Shown: piece by piece, positions 30,224-37,354 of the stretch
Position numbering within the stretch: the stretch's first letter is position 1
Layout of the letters: every line of letters begins with the position of its first letter
Source: Chloroflexi bacterium UBA4736
GTDB lineage: Bacteria > Chloroflexota > Dormibacteria > Dormibacterales > Dormibacteraceae
Assembly (NCBI GenBank): GCA_002404015.1
Contig: DHIW01000063.1
Location: 1-37,354 of the forward strand
Direction: 5' to 3'
DNA length: 37,354 bases
Notes under the pieces: model-generated
The model's database searches: none
Told to the model about the DNA's origin: nothing
Seen by the model: the letters and a program-made list of their open reading frames with translations, nothing else
Translations under genes and position numbers: made by a program

Positions 30224-31152
30224 AGGGTCGCTTTCCGCGCCGCCGCCTCCTGGCAACCGTGGCCAAGAACACGTCTCGCTACCTTTTCAAAGGCGCGTTC
30301 AGAAACTGGATCCGGAACCTCGGCAGCACCGCCCCGGCGCTGGGCTCGATGACGCTGCTACTGATCCTCACCGGCCTGGTGGGCCTGACCGGTTTCGCCC
30401 TCCGCAACCTGGCCAACGCCGAGGCACGTGACGCCTCCGTCATCCACGTCTACCTCCGGGACGACGCCAGCGACGCCGACGTGGCCCTGCTGCGGTCGAA
30501 GCTGGAGGCGGACCGCCGGGTCGTGACGGTCACGTACACGAGCAAGACCCAGGCCCTGGAGCGCGCGCAGCGCCGTCCCGGCCTGCCCGACCTGGCCAGC
30601 GCCAGCGACTCCAACCCCTTCCCGGCCAGCCTGGACGTCCAGGTCAAGCGGGTCGAGGACGTCGGCGGCATCGATTCCGCGGTGCGCAACTACGCCGCGG
30701 TGGACCCGGCCTACCCGACCTCGTACGACCGGGGCGCCTACCAGCGTATCCAGCAGGTCCTGACCTGGGTTGCGGTCGCCGGCGTGGCCTTCCTTCTGCT
30801 GCTCGGCTTCGTGGCCGTGACCGTCACCGCCAACAGCATCAGGGCCGCCATCCACTCCCGCCGCGACGAGCTGACGATCATGCAGCTGGTGGGGGCTCCC
30901 CGCTGGATGGTGCGCGGCCCCTTCGTGGTCGAGGGCGCGCTGACCGGCGGGATCGCCGGCGCCTTTGCCGGCCTGGTGACCCTGGCCCTGGCCCTGGCTG
31001 GGATCGAGGCGGGCGCCGGCAGCTTCTCGCAGTTCGCGCCCGGGGTCACCGTCCCGGTCGCCTTCCTTGCCGGCGGCCTTGTCTTCCTGGCCGGCCTTGG
31101 GCTCGGCAGCGGCTCCTCGCTGTTCAGCCTGCGGAGGCACCTGGAGACTTGA
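30205..31152 (+). CDS. ftsX: Cell division protein FtsX
   Basis: 315 aa. Cytoplasmic basic N-terminus, TM1 about residues 47-70, a large extracytoplasmic loop (about 75-185) with [18 protein letters not shown], then three more helices with [20 protein letters not shown], the conserved FtsX coupling region. The start overlaps ftsE and the stop overlaps the next gene (TTGA). The outer loop is expected to bind the downstream hydrolase. Confidence 0.93.
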   Translation: MGGVVLKGRFPRRRLLATVAKNTSRYLFKGAFRNWIRNLGSTAPALGSMTLLLILTGLVGLTGFALRNLANAEARDASVIHVYLRDDASDADVALLRSKLEADRRVVTVTYTSKTQALERAQRRPGLPDLASASDSNPFPASLDVQVKRVEDVGGIDSAVRNYAAVDPAYPTSYDRGAYQRIQQVLTWVAVAGVAFLLLLGFVAVTVTANSIRAAIHSRRDELTIMQLVGAPRWMVRGPFVVEGALTGGIAGAFAGLVTLALALAGIEAGAGSFSQFAPGVTVPVAFLAGGLVFLAGLGLGSGSSLFSLRRHLET

Positions 31153-32423
31153 GGTTGCGCCGCCTCATTTTGATGGTGGCCACACTCGCGACGCTGATCG
31201 GCACCGGACCCCGTCCGGCCTTCGCCGACCCAGCGTCCGACCTGGCCGCAGCCCAGCAGCAGCAGCAGCTGATCGCGGCCGTGCGCGACAAGCTGGGCAA
31301 CAACCTGGCCGACGCCCTGGTCGCCCAGGACCAGCTCGAGAAATCGCTGAAGGCCAACGTGGACCAGCAGGCCCAGACCAGGCAGAAGATCCAGGACGCG
31401 GACAGCAAGATCGCGGCCCTGGACGCCGACCTGGTCCGCCGGCAGCTGCAGATCGACGCCACCAACCGCCGGATCGAGATCGAGAAGGTGCAGATCCGCT
31501 CGCTGGCGCGCGCCATCTACGTTCAGCCCGGTTCGATCCTGGTGATGCTCGGCGAGTCACACAGCCTCGGTGACCTGATCACGCGCATCGCCGACCTGAG
31601 CTCGGCCGGCGGCCGCGCCAAGAAGCTCAAGGTCCAGCTCAACGAGGACTACGCGCTGCTCCAGGTCTCCCAGGTCAAGCAGCAGACCGCCCGTGAGCAG
31701 CAGGCCCAGCTCCGCGTTGGCCTGGAGGCCGACCTGGCCAAGCTGGTCGACCTGCAGGCCCAGCAGGAGGACTCCAAGCGGAAGCTGGCGGCCAACATCG
31801 AGCAGACCCGCAACCAGATCACCGCCGTGAGCAGCCAGTCGGCGGCCCTCTCCAAGCAGATCGCCGACATCCTGGAGGCGCAGCAGAACGAGATCATCGC
31901 GGCGGCCATGCAGCAGGTCTGGGACCAGGTCCGGGTCTGGCAGGGCCAGAACAGCGTGGGCAACATACCCGCCAGCGCCGGCCACTCGGTCAAGTACCGC
32001 TTCATCTGGCCGGAGCCGATGGGCACGCTGACCCAGTCGTTTGGGCCCTCGACGCTGAGCTTCGAGCCGGCCATGAACGGGTTCCCCCACTTCCACGCCG
32101 GCATCGACATCGCGGAGCCGGTGGACTCGCCCATCCTGGCGGCGGACGACGGGGTGGTGGCGCTGGTCGGCTCGGGCCCGTACGGCTACGGCAACTACGT
32201 GGTACTGGCCCACACGGATGGGTTGACGACGCTGTACGGCCACATGAATACGGCGCTGGTCAAGCCCGGGGACAGGATCACCCAGGGCCAGGTGATCGGT
32301 CTCGAGGGCTCGACCGGCAACTCCACCGGTCCCCACGTCCACTTCGAGCTGCGGATCGCCGGCAAGCCGGTGGACCCGGCGCCCTATCTGCCGCCAGGCG
32401 GCCCCTCGCCCTTCAAGCAGTAG
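31149..32423 (+). CDS. Murein hydrolase/activator, coiled coil plus M23 (EnvC/RipC-like)
   Basis: 424 aa. TTG 31149 overlaps the ftsX stop. A signal peptide (about 1-25, ending FAD) is followed by a long Gln/Leu-rich coiled coil (about 27-265) and a C-terminal LytM/M23 domain. Zinc ligands are present: the HAGIDIAEPVDSP segment (His and Asp), then GPHVHFELR with the last His; also YGHMN. Presence of the full metal site suggests an active endopeptidase rather than a degenerate activator like E. coli EnvC. Its position directly after ftsEX matches the known module where FtsEX controls cell-wall cleavage in septation. Confidence 0.92.
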   Translation: MRLRRLILMVATLATLIGTGPRPAFADPASDLAAAQQQQQLIAAVRDKLGNNLADALVAQDQLEKSLKANVDQQAQTRQKIQDADSKIAALDADLVRRQLQIDATNRRIEIEKVQIRSLARAIYVQPGSILVMLGESHSLGDLITRIADLSSAGGRAKKLKVQLNEDYALLQVSQVKQQTAREQQAQLRVGLEADLAKLVDLQAQQEDSKRKLAANIEQTRNQITAVSSQSAALSKQIADILEAQQNEIIAAAMQQVWDQVRVWQGQNSVGNIPASAGHSVKYRFIWPEPMGTLTQSFGPSTLSFEPAMNGFPHFHAGIDIAEPVDSPILAADDGVVALVGSGPYGYGNYVVLAHTDGLTTLYGHMNTALVKPGDRITQGQVIGLEGSTGNSTGPHVHFELRIAGKPVDPAPYLPPGGPSPFKQ

Positions 32424-32961
32424 TCGCGGGGCGGCGTCGGAACGTCGGCGGCGGTGGCGCCGGCACCCGGCTGCGCCCTTCCGGGGTCTGCGCCCGCCGC
32501 CGAGCGAGCTCGAGGACCAGGCTCTCCTCGCCGCGGGCCATCGCCCAGTGGTGGTTGGCCTCCAGCAGTGGCTTCATGACCGGCGACAGCGCCCGCAGAA
32601 GCGGCTTGACCGCTTCGACGGACCAGTCGTACCTGATGTCGGTCCACTCCCCGTCCTGGCTGAACGTCCAGACCCCCTGGCCTTCGAAGTCGCCGTGGGG
32701 CACGAGTGTGAAGCCGTGGGGGTGGCGGTTTTCGGTGACCGTGAACGACCAGCGCAGCGTGTAGGGCAGCCAGCCCTTCGTGAAGAGCTCGATCTCGCGC
32801 CCAACCCCGGTCTTGGGGTCGCCCGGCTTCAGCTCCTTGACGTCGAGATAGACGGCCGGCCACCAGCGCTTGAGCTCGAGGGCCTCGCTGAGCACTTCGG
32901 AGACCTGCTCGCAGGTGCCGCGCACGCGCCAGTTCGTGACGAAGTCGTAGTGCGTGAGCAC
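32413..32961 (-). CDS. SRPBCC-family (polyketide cyclase-like) protein
   Basis: 182 aa from GTG 32961. Helix-grip ligand-binding fold: FVTNWRVRGTCEQVSEVLSE opening, a paired-Trp RWWPAVYLDVKEL, LRWSFTVTENRHPHGFTL and FSQDGEWTDIRYDWSVE. The C-terminal tail after about residue 155 is Arg/Pro-rich and disordered. Eight nt after the membrane protein gene, so probably one operon. Likely binds a small hydrophobic molecule. Tail-to-tail overlap with the murein hydrolase (11 bp). Confidence 0.8.
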   Translation of the reverse strand: MLTHYDFVTNWRVRGTCEQVSEVLSEALELKRWWPAVYLDVKELKPGDPKTGVGREIELFTKGWLPYTLRWSFTVTENRHPHGFTLVPHGDFEGQGVWTFSQDGEWTDIRYDWSVEAVKPLLRALSPVMKPLLEANHHWAMARGEESLVLELARRRAQTPEGRSRVPAPPPPTFRRRPATTA

Positions 32962-32969
32962 CTGGCCGG

Positions 32970-33710
32970 CTAGGCTGCCTTGGCGACCGGCGTCCGGAGC
33001 GGGCGCAGCCGCCTCGTCAGTCTGGAGAGCAGGATCGACAGCACTATCACCGAGCCGTCGATCACGCAGTATCCCCCGGCGATCACGGAGGGCGGGTTGC
33101 CGGAGCCGACGTGGGTGCCGGGGGCGATCGGCAGCCAGGCCCAGGTCCCGACCGAGGTGCCGATGATCTCCAGCCAGCTGGTCGCGATGAACAGCGCGGT
33201 GAAGAGCTGGTAACGCGGAGAACGCAGCAGGAAGAGCGCGAACAGCGGCAGGCAGAGCGCTCCCAGCACGTCCACCCGGCCGGTCAGCCCGGTCAGCACT
33301 GTCAGCCCGGCGACCGTCCAGGCGGTGGCGACAGCCAGAGCGACTGCGGCGGCCTGGCGCGGATACCGGGTCAGCACAGGGGTGCGGGCCGCCGTCAGCC
33401 CGAACAGGTAGACCAGGCCGTGGCCGGGCGGCACGTAGAGCGGGAGGTTGTGGAATCGGTACCGGTAGACCCCCCAGACCAGCGAGCCGAAGATCTCGAA
33501 GCAGGTCGCCACGCCGACGCAGAGCCAGACCTGGCGCCGCTCGCCCTCCGGGATCAGGCGCGAGCAGAGCCAGAGGACCAGGACGGTCAGCAAACCCAGC
33601 CCGTACTGCTGCCAGAGGGCGGTGACCCGGGAGTCGGCCAGGAGGCCCAGCGCGATGTAGGCCAGCAGGTAGCCGTGCAGCCAGTAGGGGCGCAGGCTCC
33701 TCCTCAGCAC
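32970..33710 (-). CDS. Uncharacterised polytopic membrane protein
   Basis: 246 aa, about seven hydrophobic segments. I do not recognise the family. Conserved-looking non-membrane motifs include VYRYRFHNLPLYVPPGHGL and the Trp/Gly-rich GTWAWLPIAPGTHVGSGNPP, which may line an active or binding site facing one side of the membrane. GTG start at 33710. Upstream of and probably co-transcribed with the SRPBCC gene. Confidence 0.75.
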   Translation of the reverse strand: MLRRSLRPYWLHGYLLAYIALGLLADSRVTALWQQYGLGLLTVLVLWLCSRLIPEGERRQVWLCVGVATCFEIFGSLVWGVYRYRFHNLPLYVPPGHGLVYLFGLTAARTPVLTRYPRQAAAVALAVATAWTVAGLTVLTGLTGRVDVLGALCLPLFALFLLRSPRYQLFTALFIATSWLEIIGTSVGTWAWLPIAPGTHVGSGNPPSVIAGGYCVIDGSVIVLSILLSRLTRRLRPLRTPVAKAA

Positions 33711-33744
33711 GGGGCCATATTCCCAGAATCGGAGGGTTACCGGC

Positions 33745-34605
33745 TCAGTCGCTGGGCTCGGGAAGGTCGGACCTCTCGTCCGCGACCGGCGGTCGAGGTC
33801 GGGGCGGGCTCGGCGCCGGGGGTGGTGGCGTGGGCTCGACGGCGCTGGGCGGGGCGGGTTCGGTCGGCGGCGGTATCGGCTGCTCCACGTCCCATTGGAA
33901 GTTGCGATGCATCACCCGGGCCGCCGGCAGGACCGGCGAAGGACCGCGCCGGCGGCCCTGGAGGATCCAGAAGATGGAGCCGCCGATCGCCGCCAGAAGC
34001 AGGAGCGCCGGGAAGAAAACGAAGGGCGGCTGGAACAGGATCGCGACCGGGCTCACCGCAGGCGGGGCGGTGGGCAGCGAGGCCGGGCCGGCGCTGGCGG
34101 ACGGGCTCGGAGTGGGGGTAGGCGTCGGCTCTGGGGTGGGGGTGGGCGTGCTCTTGATAAGGATCCTCAGGGTGGCGCAGCGCGGTGCCGGCGACTCGGC
34201 GACGCAGGCCTGGTGGTCGCCGGCCGCGATGTCGGGGATGGTGGCGTCGCCCTTGAAGCCGCCCTGGGCGTCGGCCTGCGTGGTCAGGAGAGACCGCTGG
34301 TTGGTGTCCAGGTAGACCACGATCCTCTCGTTGGGGAAGAACTGGGAGCCCGTGATGGTGACTGGGACGCCGGGCTGGCCCTCAACAGGTGTCAGGCTCA
34401 GGACACCCGAGCTGGGCGTGGGAGTGGGGGCCGGGGTCGGCGTCGGGGTCGGACAGGGGGTCGCGGGCGGCGACGGACATGGGCTCGGCGCAGCGGCGAC
34501 GGGCGGCTGTCCGGTCGGTGGCGTCGGAATGGCCGCCGGCGGTGGAGTCGCAGCCACGATGAGCCACCAGGCAGGCAGCAACAGAACGAGGAGGAGCGAC
34601 TTCAC
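33745..34605 (-). CDS. Secreted, membrane-anchored Pro/Thr-rich protein
   Basis: 286 aa from GTG 34605, chosen because it begins the signal peptide VKSLLLVLLLPAWWLIVAAT and is 12 nt after a -10 TACACT. Then a Pro/Thr linker, a folded beta domain (about 70-150) with LTPVEGQPGVPVTITGSQFF resembling IPT/TIG-like Ig domains, a second PTPTP linker, a transmembrane helix (about 185-210) and a Pro-rich cytoplasmic tail. This reads as a cell-surface adhesion or wall-facing protein on a stalk. The longer frame to 34671 adds only non-signal sequence. Confidence 0.7.
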   Translation of the reverse strand: MKSLLLVLLLPAWWLIVAATPPPAAIPTPPTGQPPVAAAPSPCPSPPATPCPTPTPTPAPTPTPSSGVLSLTPVEGQPGVPVTITGSQFFPNERIVVYLDTNQRSLLTTQADAQGGFKGDATIPDIAAGDHQACVAESPAPRCATLRILIKSTPTPTPEPTPTPTPSPSASAGPASLPTAPPAVSPVAILFQPPFVFFPALLLLAAIGGSIFWILQGRRRGPSPVLPAARVMHRNFQWDVEQPIPPPTEPAPPSAVEPTPPPPAPSPPRPRPPVADERSDLPEPSD

Positions 34606-34755
34606 GGGAAGGCGGGAAGTGTAGCTAAGACAAAGAGATGATGGCGCCGTAAGCGCGGGCTCCGCCCGCATGTGTGAGTTCGTCTTCCGAACGCCACCGG
34701 CATCTGATGAGAGAAGGGGGCCGGTGGGGGAAACACGCTTGTTACCCCGCCTCGT
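34606..34755. other. Intergenic region with hairpin
   Basis: Contains TACACT (minus-strand -10, 34618-34623) for the secreted protein and a perfect hairpin GCGGGC-TCC-GCCCGC (34655-34669) that could end transcription from the SCO1664-family gene; it has no T tract. Nothing else seen. Confidence 0.4.
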
Positions 34756-35496
34756 TTATACCGGCGGCCAGGGTACGGACCAGGCCGACGACGGGGTCGG
34801 CAGCTGCCAGCCGGGGCTGAGCATGGCGCGCAGCCGCCGGCGCAGCATTGCCACCTCCGAGCGCGCCAGCAGGTCGCCCAGCGCCTCTTCCAGCTCGCCG
34901 CCCTCCAGGCTCCGGGCCGCCCGGGCGAGGTCCTCCCGGAGCTGGCGGGGGACGCGCTGGCCGGAGAAGTCCCAGATCACGGTGCGGAGCTTGGGCTCAG
35001 TGTGGAACGTCAGCCCGTGGTCGATCACCCAGAGCTCCTCGGAGTCGTCCACCAGGCAGTGGCCGGACTTGCGGTCGGCGTTGTTGACGAGCACGTCGAA
35101 GACGGCGACCTCCAGCCAGCGCTGCGTGGGCAGGCGGCCGGGGTTCAAATAGTGGCGGTCGGCCTGGGCGTCGACGAACAGCTGCATGGCCCCCACCCCG
35201 TGGGGCGCGCTCTCGCGCACGATCGTGGGCGGCACCACGGGCCAGCCCAGGAAGCGCGCCAGCCGGTAGGCCGCCACCTCCCGCAGGTAGAGGGTGCCGT
35301 CGGGGAAATCCCAGAGCGGTGACTCGCCGCCCGCCGGCTTGTACACCGCCAGCAGCTCGTCACCGGCTCCCGTGAGGCGGGCCAGGAAGGTGTAGTTGCT
35401 GGACCGCCTGAGCAGCCCGAGTAGCTCTACCTCGGGGAGCTCTCGGAGGTCCCGCTCCCCCCGCTCGAAATCCTCAGAAGATCGGCCGCGCGCCAT
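34756..35496 (-). CDS. SCO1664-family protein (PI3/4-kinase-like fold)
   Basis: 246 aa, TIGR03843-like. Nucleotide-binding Lys candidate in LLAVYKPAGGESPLWDFPDG, catalytic-loop-like segment VFDVLVNNADRKSGHCLVDD and metal-binding DHGLTFH, an order seen in HipA and lipid/protein kinase-like families. Actinobacterial homologues are linked with a DUF3090 gene, as here: the two overlap by 23 bp. Biochemical activity of the family is, to my knowledge, undetermined. Starts at ATG 35496. Confidence 0.85.
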   Translation of the reverse strand: MARGRSSEDFERGERDLRELPEVELLGLLRRSSNYTFLARLTGAGDELLAVYKPAGGESPLWDFPDGTLYLREVAAYRLARFLGWPVVPPTIVRESAPHGVGAMQLFVDAQADRHYLNPGRLPTQRWLEVAVFDVLVNNADRKSGHCLVDDSEELWVIDHGLTFHTEPKLRTVIWDFSGQRVPRQLREDLARAARSLEGGELEEALGDLLARSEVAMLRRRLRAMLSPGWQLPTPSSAWSVPWPPV

Positions 35497-36028
35497 TGGC
35501 AGCCGGGCAAGGATGGCCGCTGGGGTCGATCGGGAGCCCGCAGTTGTTGCACAGCTTGCGGCCGCCGGCCAGCACCGACTCGGCCTGCCCCGCGAAGACC
35601 CTCACCTGGTCCGCCGTCGCCCAGAAGCGGGCGGTCACGGGTTCCTCGCCCGGGAGCTCGACAGGCTCCGCCGGCTCGGCGGGATCGGCCGCCTCATCCA
35701 GCTCGGATTCGCCCGGCCGCTCGCGGGCCACGATCACGAACCGCTGCCGGCTCTCGTGGTATCCGAGGCCCAGCTCGCCGATGGTCCATGCCGCCTCGCC
35801 CGGCGCCGCCGGCGGAGGCGGGGCATCCGCCAGGGCCGACTCCAGGCCCTGCGCCTCCAGCAGCTGGCGGACGCGGCCGACCAGGCCCTGGATGTGGAAC
35901 TTCTCGCAGTTGAGGACGACGGTCTCGGCGGCGCCCCGCGCCCGCAGGAAGAACTGGCGCTGGCCGGGCGGGCCGACGGTGCCGACGGCGATCGAATCCA
36001 CCGGGTCGAACTCAACGTTTGAGGGCAT
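35474..36028 (-). CDS. DUF3090 family protein
   Basis: 184 aa, TIGR03847-like. N-terminal block VDSIAVGTVGPPGQRQFFLR, a middle acidic, Pro-rich insert, TARFWATADQVRVFAGQAES, and a C-terminal CNNCGLPIDPSGHPCPAANG with a Cys-x2-Cys plus Cys arrangement suited to zinc. Function unknown; invariably paired with SCO1664-family genes in the lineages I know. Thirteen nt after the upstream gene and overlapping the downstream kinase-like gene, so these three genes form an operon. Confidence 0.87.
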   Translation of the reverse strand: MPSNVEFDPVDSIAVGTVGPPGQRQFFLRARGAAETVVLNCEKFHIQGLVGRVRQLLEAQGLESALADAPPPPAAPGEAAWTIGELGLGYHESRQRFVIVARERPGESELDEAADPAEPAEPVELPGEEPVTARFWATADQVRVFAGQAESVLAGGRKLCNNCGLPIDPSGHPCPAANGARPIF

Positions 36029-36041
36029 CAGTCCCCGGTCA

Positions 36042-36668
36042 TCAGTCGGTTTCTTGGGAGGCCGACCGAGCGGGCGACTGCTGCATCACGGGGCGGGTTT
36101 CCACACAGGCGACGATGTGCTCGCGGTTGACCACGCAGAAGCCGTGGATGGTGTCGAGGTTCTCGGGCACGTAGCCTCGCACCGTGGGTGTCAGCCGGGC
36201 ATTCTTGACCGCCAGGAAGCGGGCGTTGGACTCGTGGATGAAGCTGGAGATGGTCGCCTGCAGGGGGACGGTGGCGAACCCCGTCACCTGGAGTCCCTGG
36301 CAGACCAGCTTGACGCGAACCTGGCGCGCGGGCACCAGCAGGGTCGGGTCCGGGCCGGGATCGACCTCGTCGACCGGCAGCGCGATCACGACCCGGTTGC
36401 GATTGAGGCTCAGGCCCTCGACCTCCTCCCAGTCATCCCAGCCTTTCGAGGTGGGGAAGCGCATGCCGCCCCCGTCCAGCTCGAGCATGGGGTCGGGGTG
36501 GTTGAGGTAGTCGCTCAGCCGCCTCGCCTGGCGCAGCACCAGGCTGCCCCTGACCTCCAGGAAGGCCGGGCCCAGGTCGGCTATGGCGTGGATTGCGACC
36601 ACACGAAGCTCTTCCAATACGTTTTCAAGGCTAACCGCACGAGCCCACCGGGGGTTGTTTTGGGCCAC
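36042..36668 (-). CDS. Uncharacterised protein with internal duplication
   Basis: 208 aa from GTG 36668. Two similar beta-rich segments: FLEVRGSLVLRQARRLSDYL with a following LELDGGG, and GLQVTGFATVPLQATISSFI with a following FLAVKNARL. The first resembles the small DUF6812-type domain (R-L-S-D-Y-L-N), which I mention only as a suggestion. An alternative leaderless start at TTG 36617 (10 nt after TAGCCT on the minus strand) would free room for the divergent dnaK promoter. First gene of the operon with DUF3090 and the SCO1664-family gene. Confidence 0.7.
   Translation of the reverse strand: MAQNNPRWARAVSLENVLEELRVVAIHAIADLGPAFLEVRGSLVLRQARRLSDYLNHPDPMLELDGGGMRFPTSKGWDDWEEVEGLSLNRNRVVIALPVDEVDPGPDPTLLVPARQVRVKLVCQGLQVTGFATVPLQATISSFIHESNARFLAVKNARLTPTVRGYVPENLDTIHGFCVVNREHIVACVETRPVMQQSPARSASQETD

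Positions 36669-37354
<686 letters not shown>

Noticed and set aside
34110..34460. Short tandem repeats that might suggest a CRISPR or satellite
   Set aside because: They encode Pro-Thr linkers of the secreted protein; units are 6 nt, irregular and without spacers.

Overview
The window is GC-rich, densely packed bacterial chromosome, probably from an uncultured soil-type monoderm lineage. Markers are mixed: the SCO1664-family/DUF3090 pair and an F420-dependent DDN-type oxidoreductase are typical of Actinobacteria and some Chloroflexota; the enoyl reductase is InhA-like; many genes look leaderless, with a TANNNT -10 box 6-10 nt before the start codon and no Shine-Dalgarno. My best guess is a Chloroflexota/Dormibacterota-like or deep actinobacterial genome, held with low confidence because no rRNA is present. 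No phage, CRISPR, integrase or transposase gene was seen.

Layout. 1-3.1 kb (minus): tetR, an R2lox-like diiron oxidase and a single-domain AAA ATPase, with a palindromic operator at the tetR promoter. 3.2-3.6 kb: tmRNA. 3.7-4.3 kb: a frameshifted Dph6-type ATP pyrophosphatase. 4.4-7.5 kb: a CUT1 sugar ABC importer (lipoprotein plus two permeases, no ATPase), followed by a decayed MarR gene. 8.0-9.0 kb (minus): a molybdenum-hydroxylase remnant in which the start of a CoxM-like gene is joined to the end of a YHS-domain gene, coupled to an intact MocA-like nucleotidyltransferase. 9.3-15.2 kb: DDN oxidoreductase, class V aminotransferase, LapA-like membrane protein, LOG protein, PLD-family protein, APC permease. 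15.2-18.1 kb: a Sco-TlpA fusion, heme O synthase (ctaB) and an MBL hydrolase, a cytochrome-oxidase assembly group in which two genes appear to start at CTG. 18.1-22.1 kb: tdk, a tandem rhodanese, a LysE-like remnant, an InhA-like fabI and an FAD oxidoreductase, interrupted by two short CTAG-flanked inverted-repeat elements. 22.4-25.1 kb: an RNase H-like protein, a very basic coiled-coil protein, a glyoxalase-like protein, an SDR and a small membrane protein. 25.1-28.3 kb: acyl-CoA dehydrogenase, two MaoC hydratases and a P450, a tightly coupled lipid or steroid side-chain type operon, then a convergent MFS transporter. 29.5-32.4 kb: ftsE-ftsX-murein hydrolase, a classic division operon. 32.4-36.7 kb (minus): SRPBCC protein, membrane protein, secreted Pro/Thr-rich protein, SCO1664-family kinase-like protein, DUF3090, and an internally duplicated protein, divergent from dnaK, which runs off the window.

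The observations I rate highest are the Sco-TlpA fusion beside ctaB, the CTG starts, the two CTAG-targeted palindromic elements (one sitting exactly between two convergent stop codons), and the coxM/YHS deletion scar. None has been checked by database search; all domain calls come from reading motifs.
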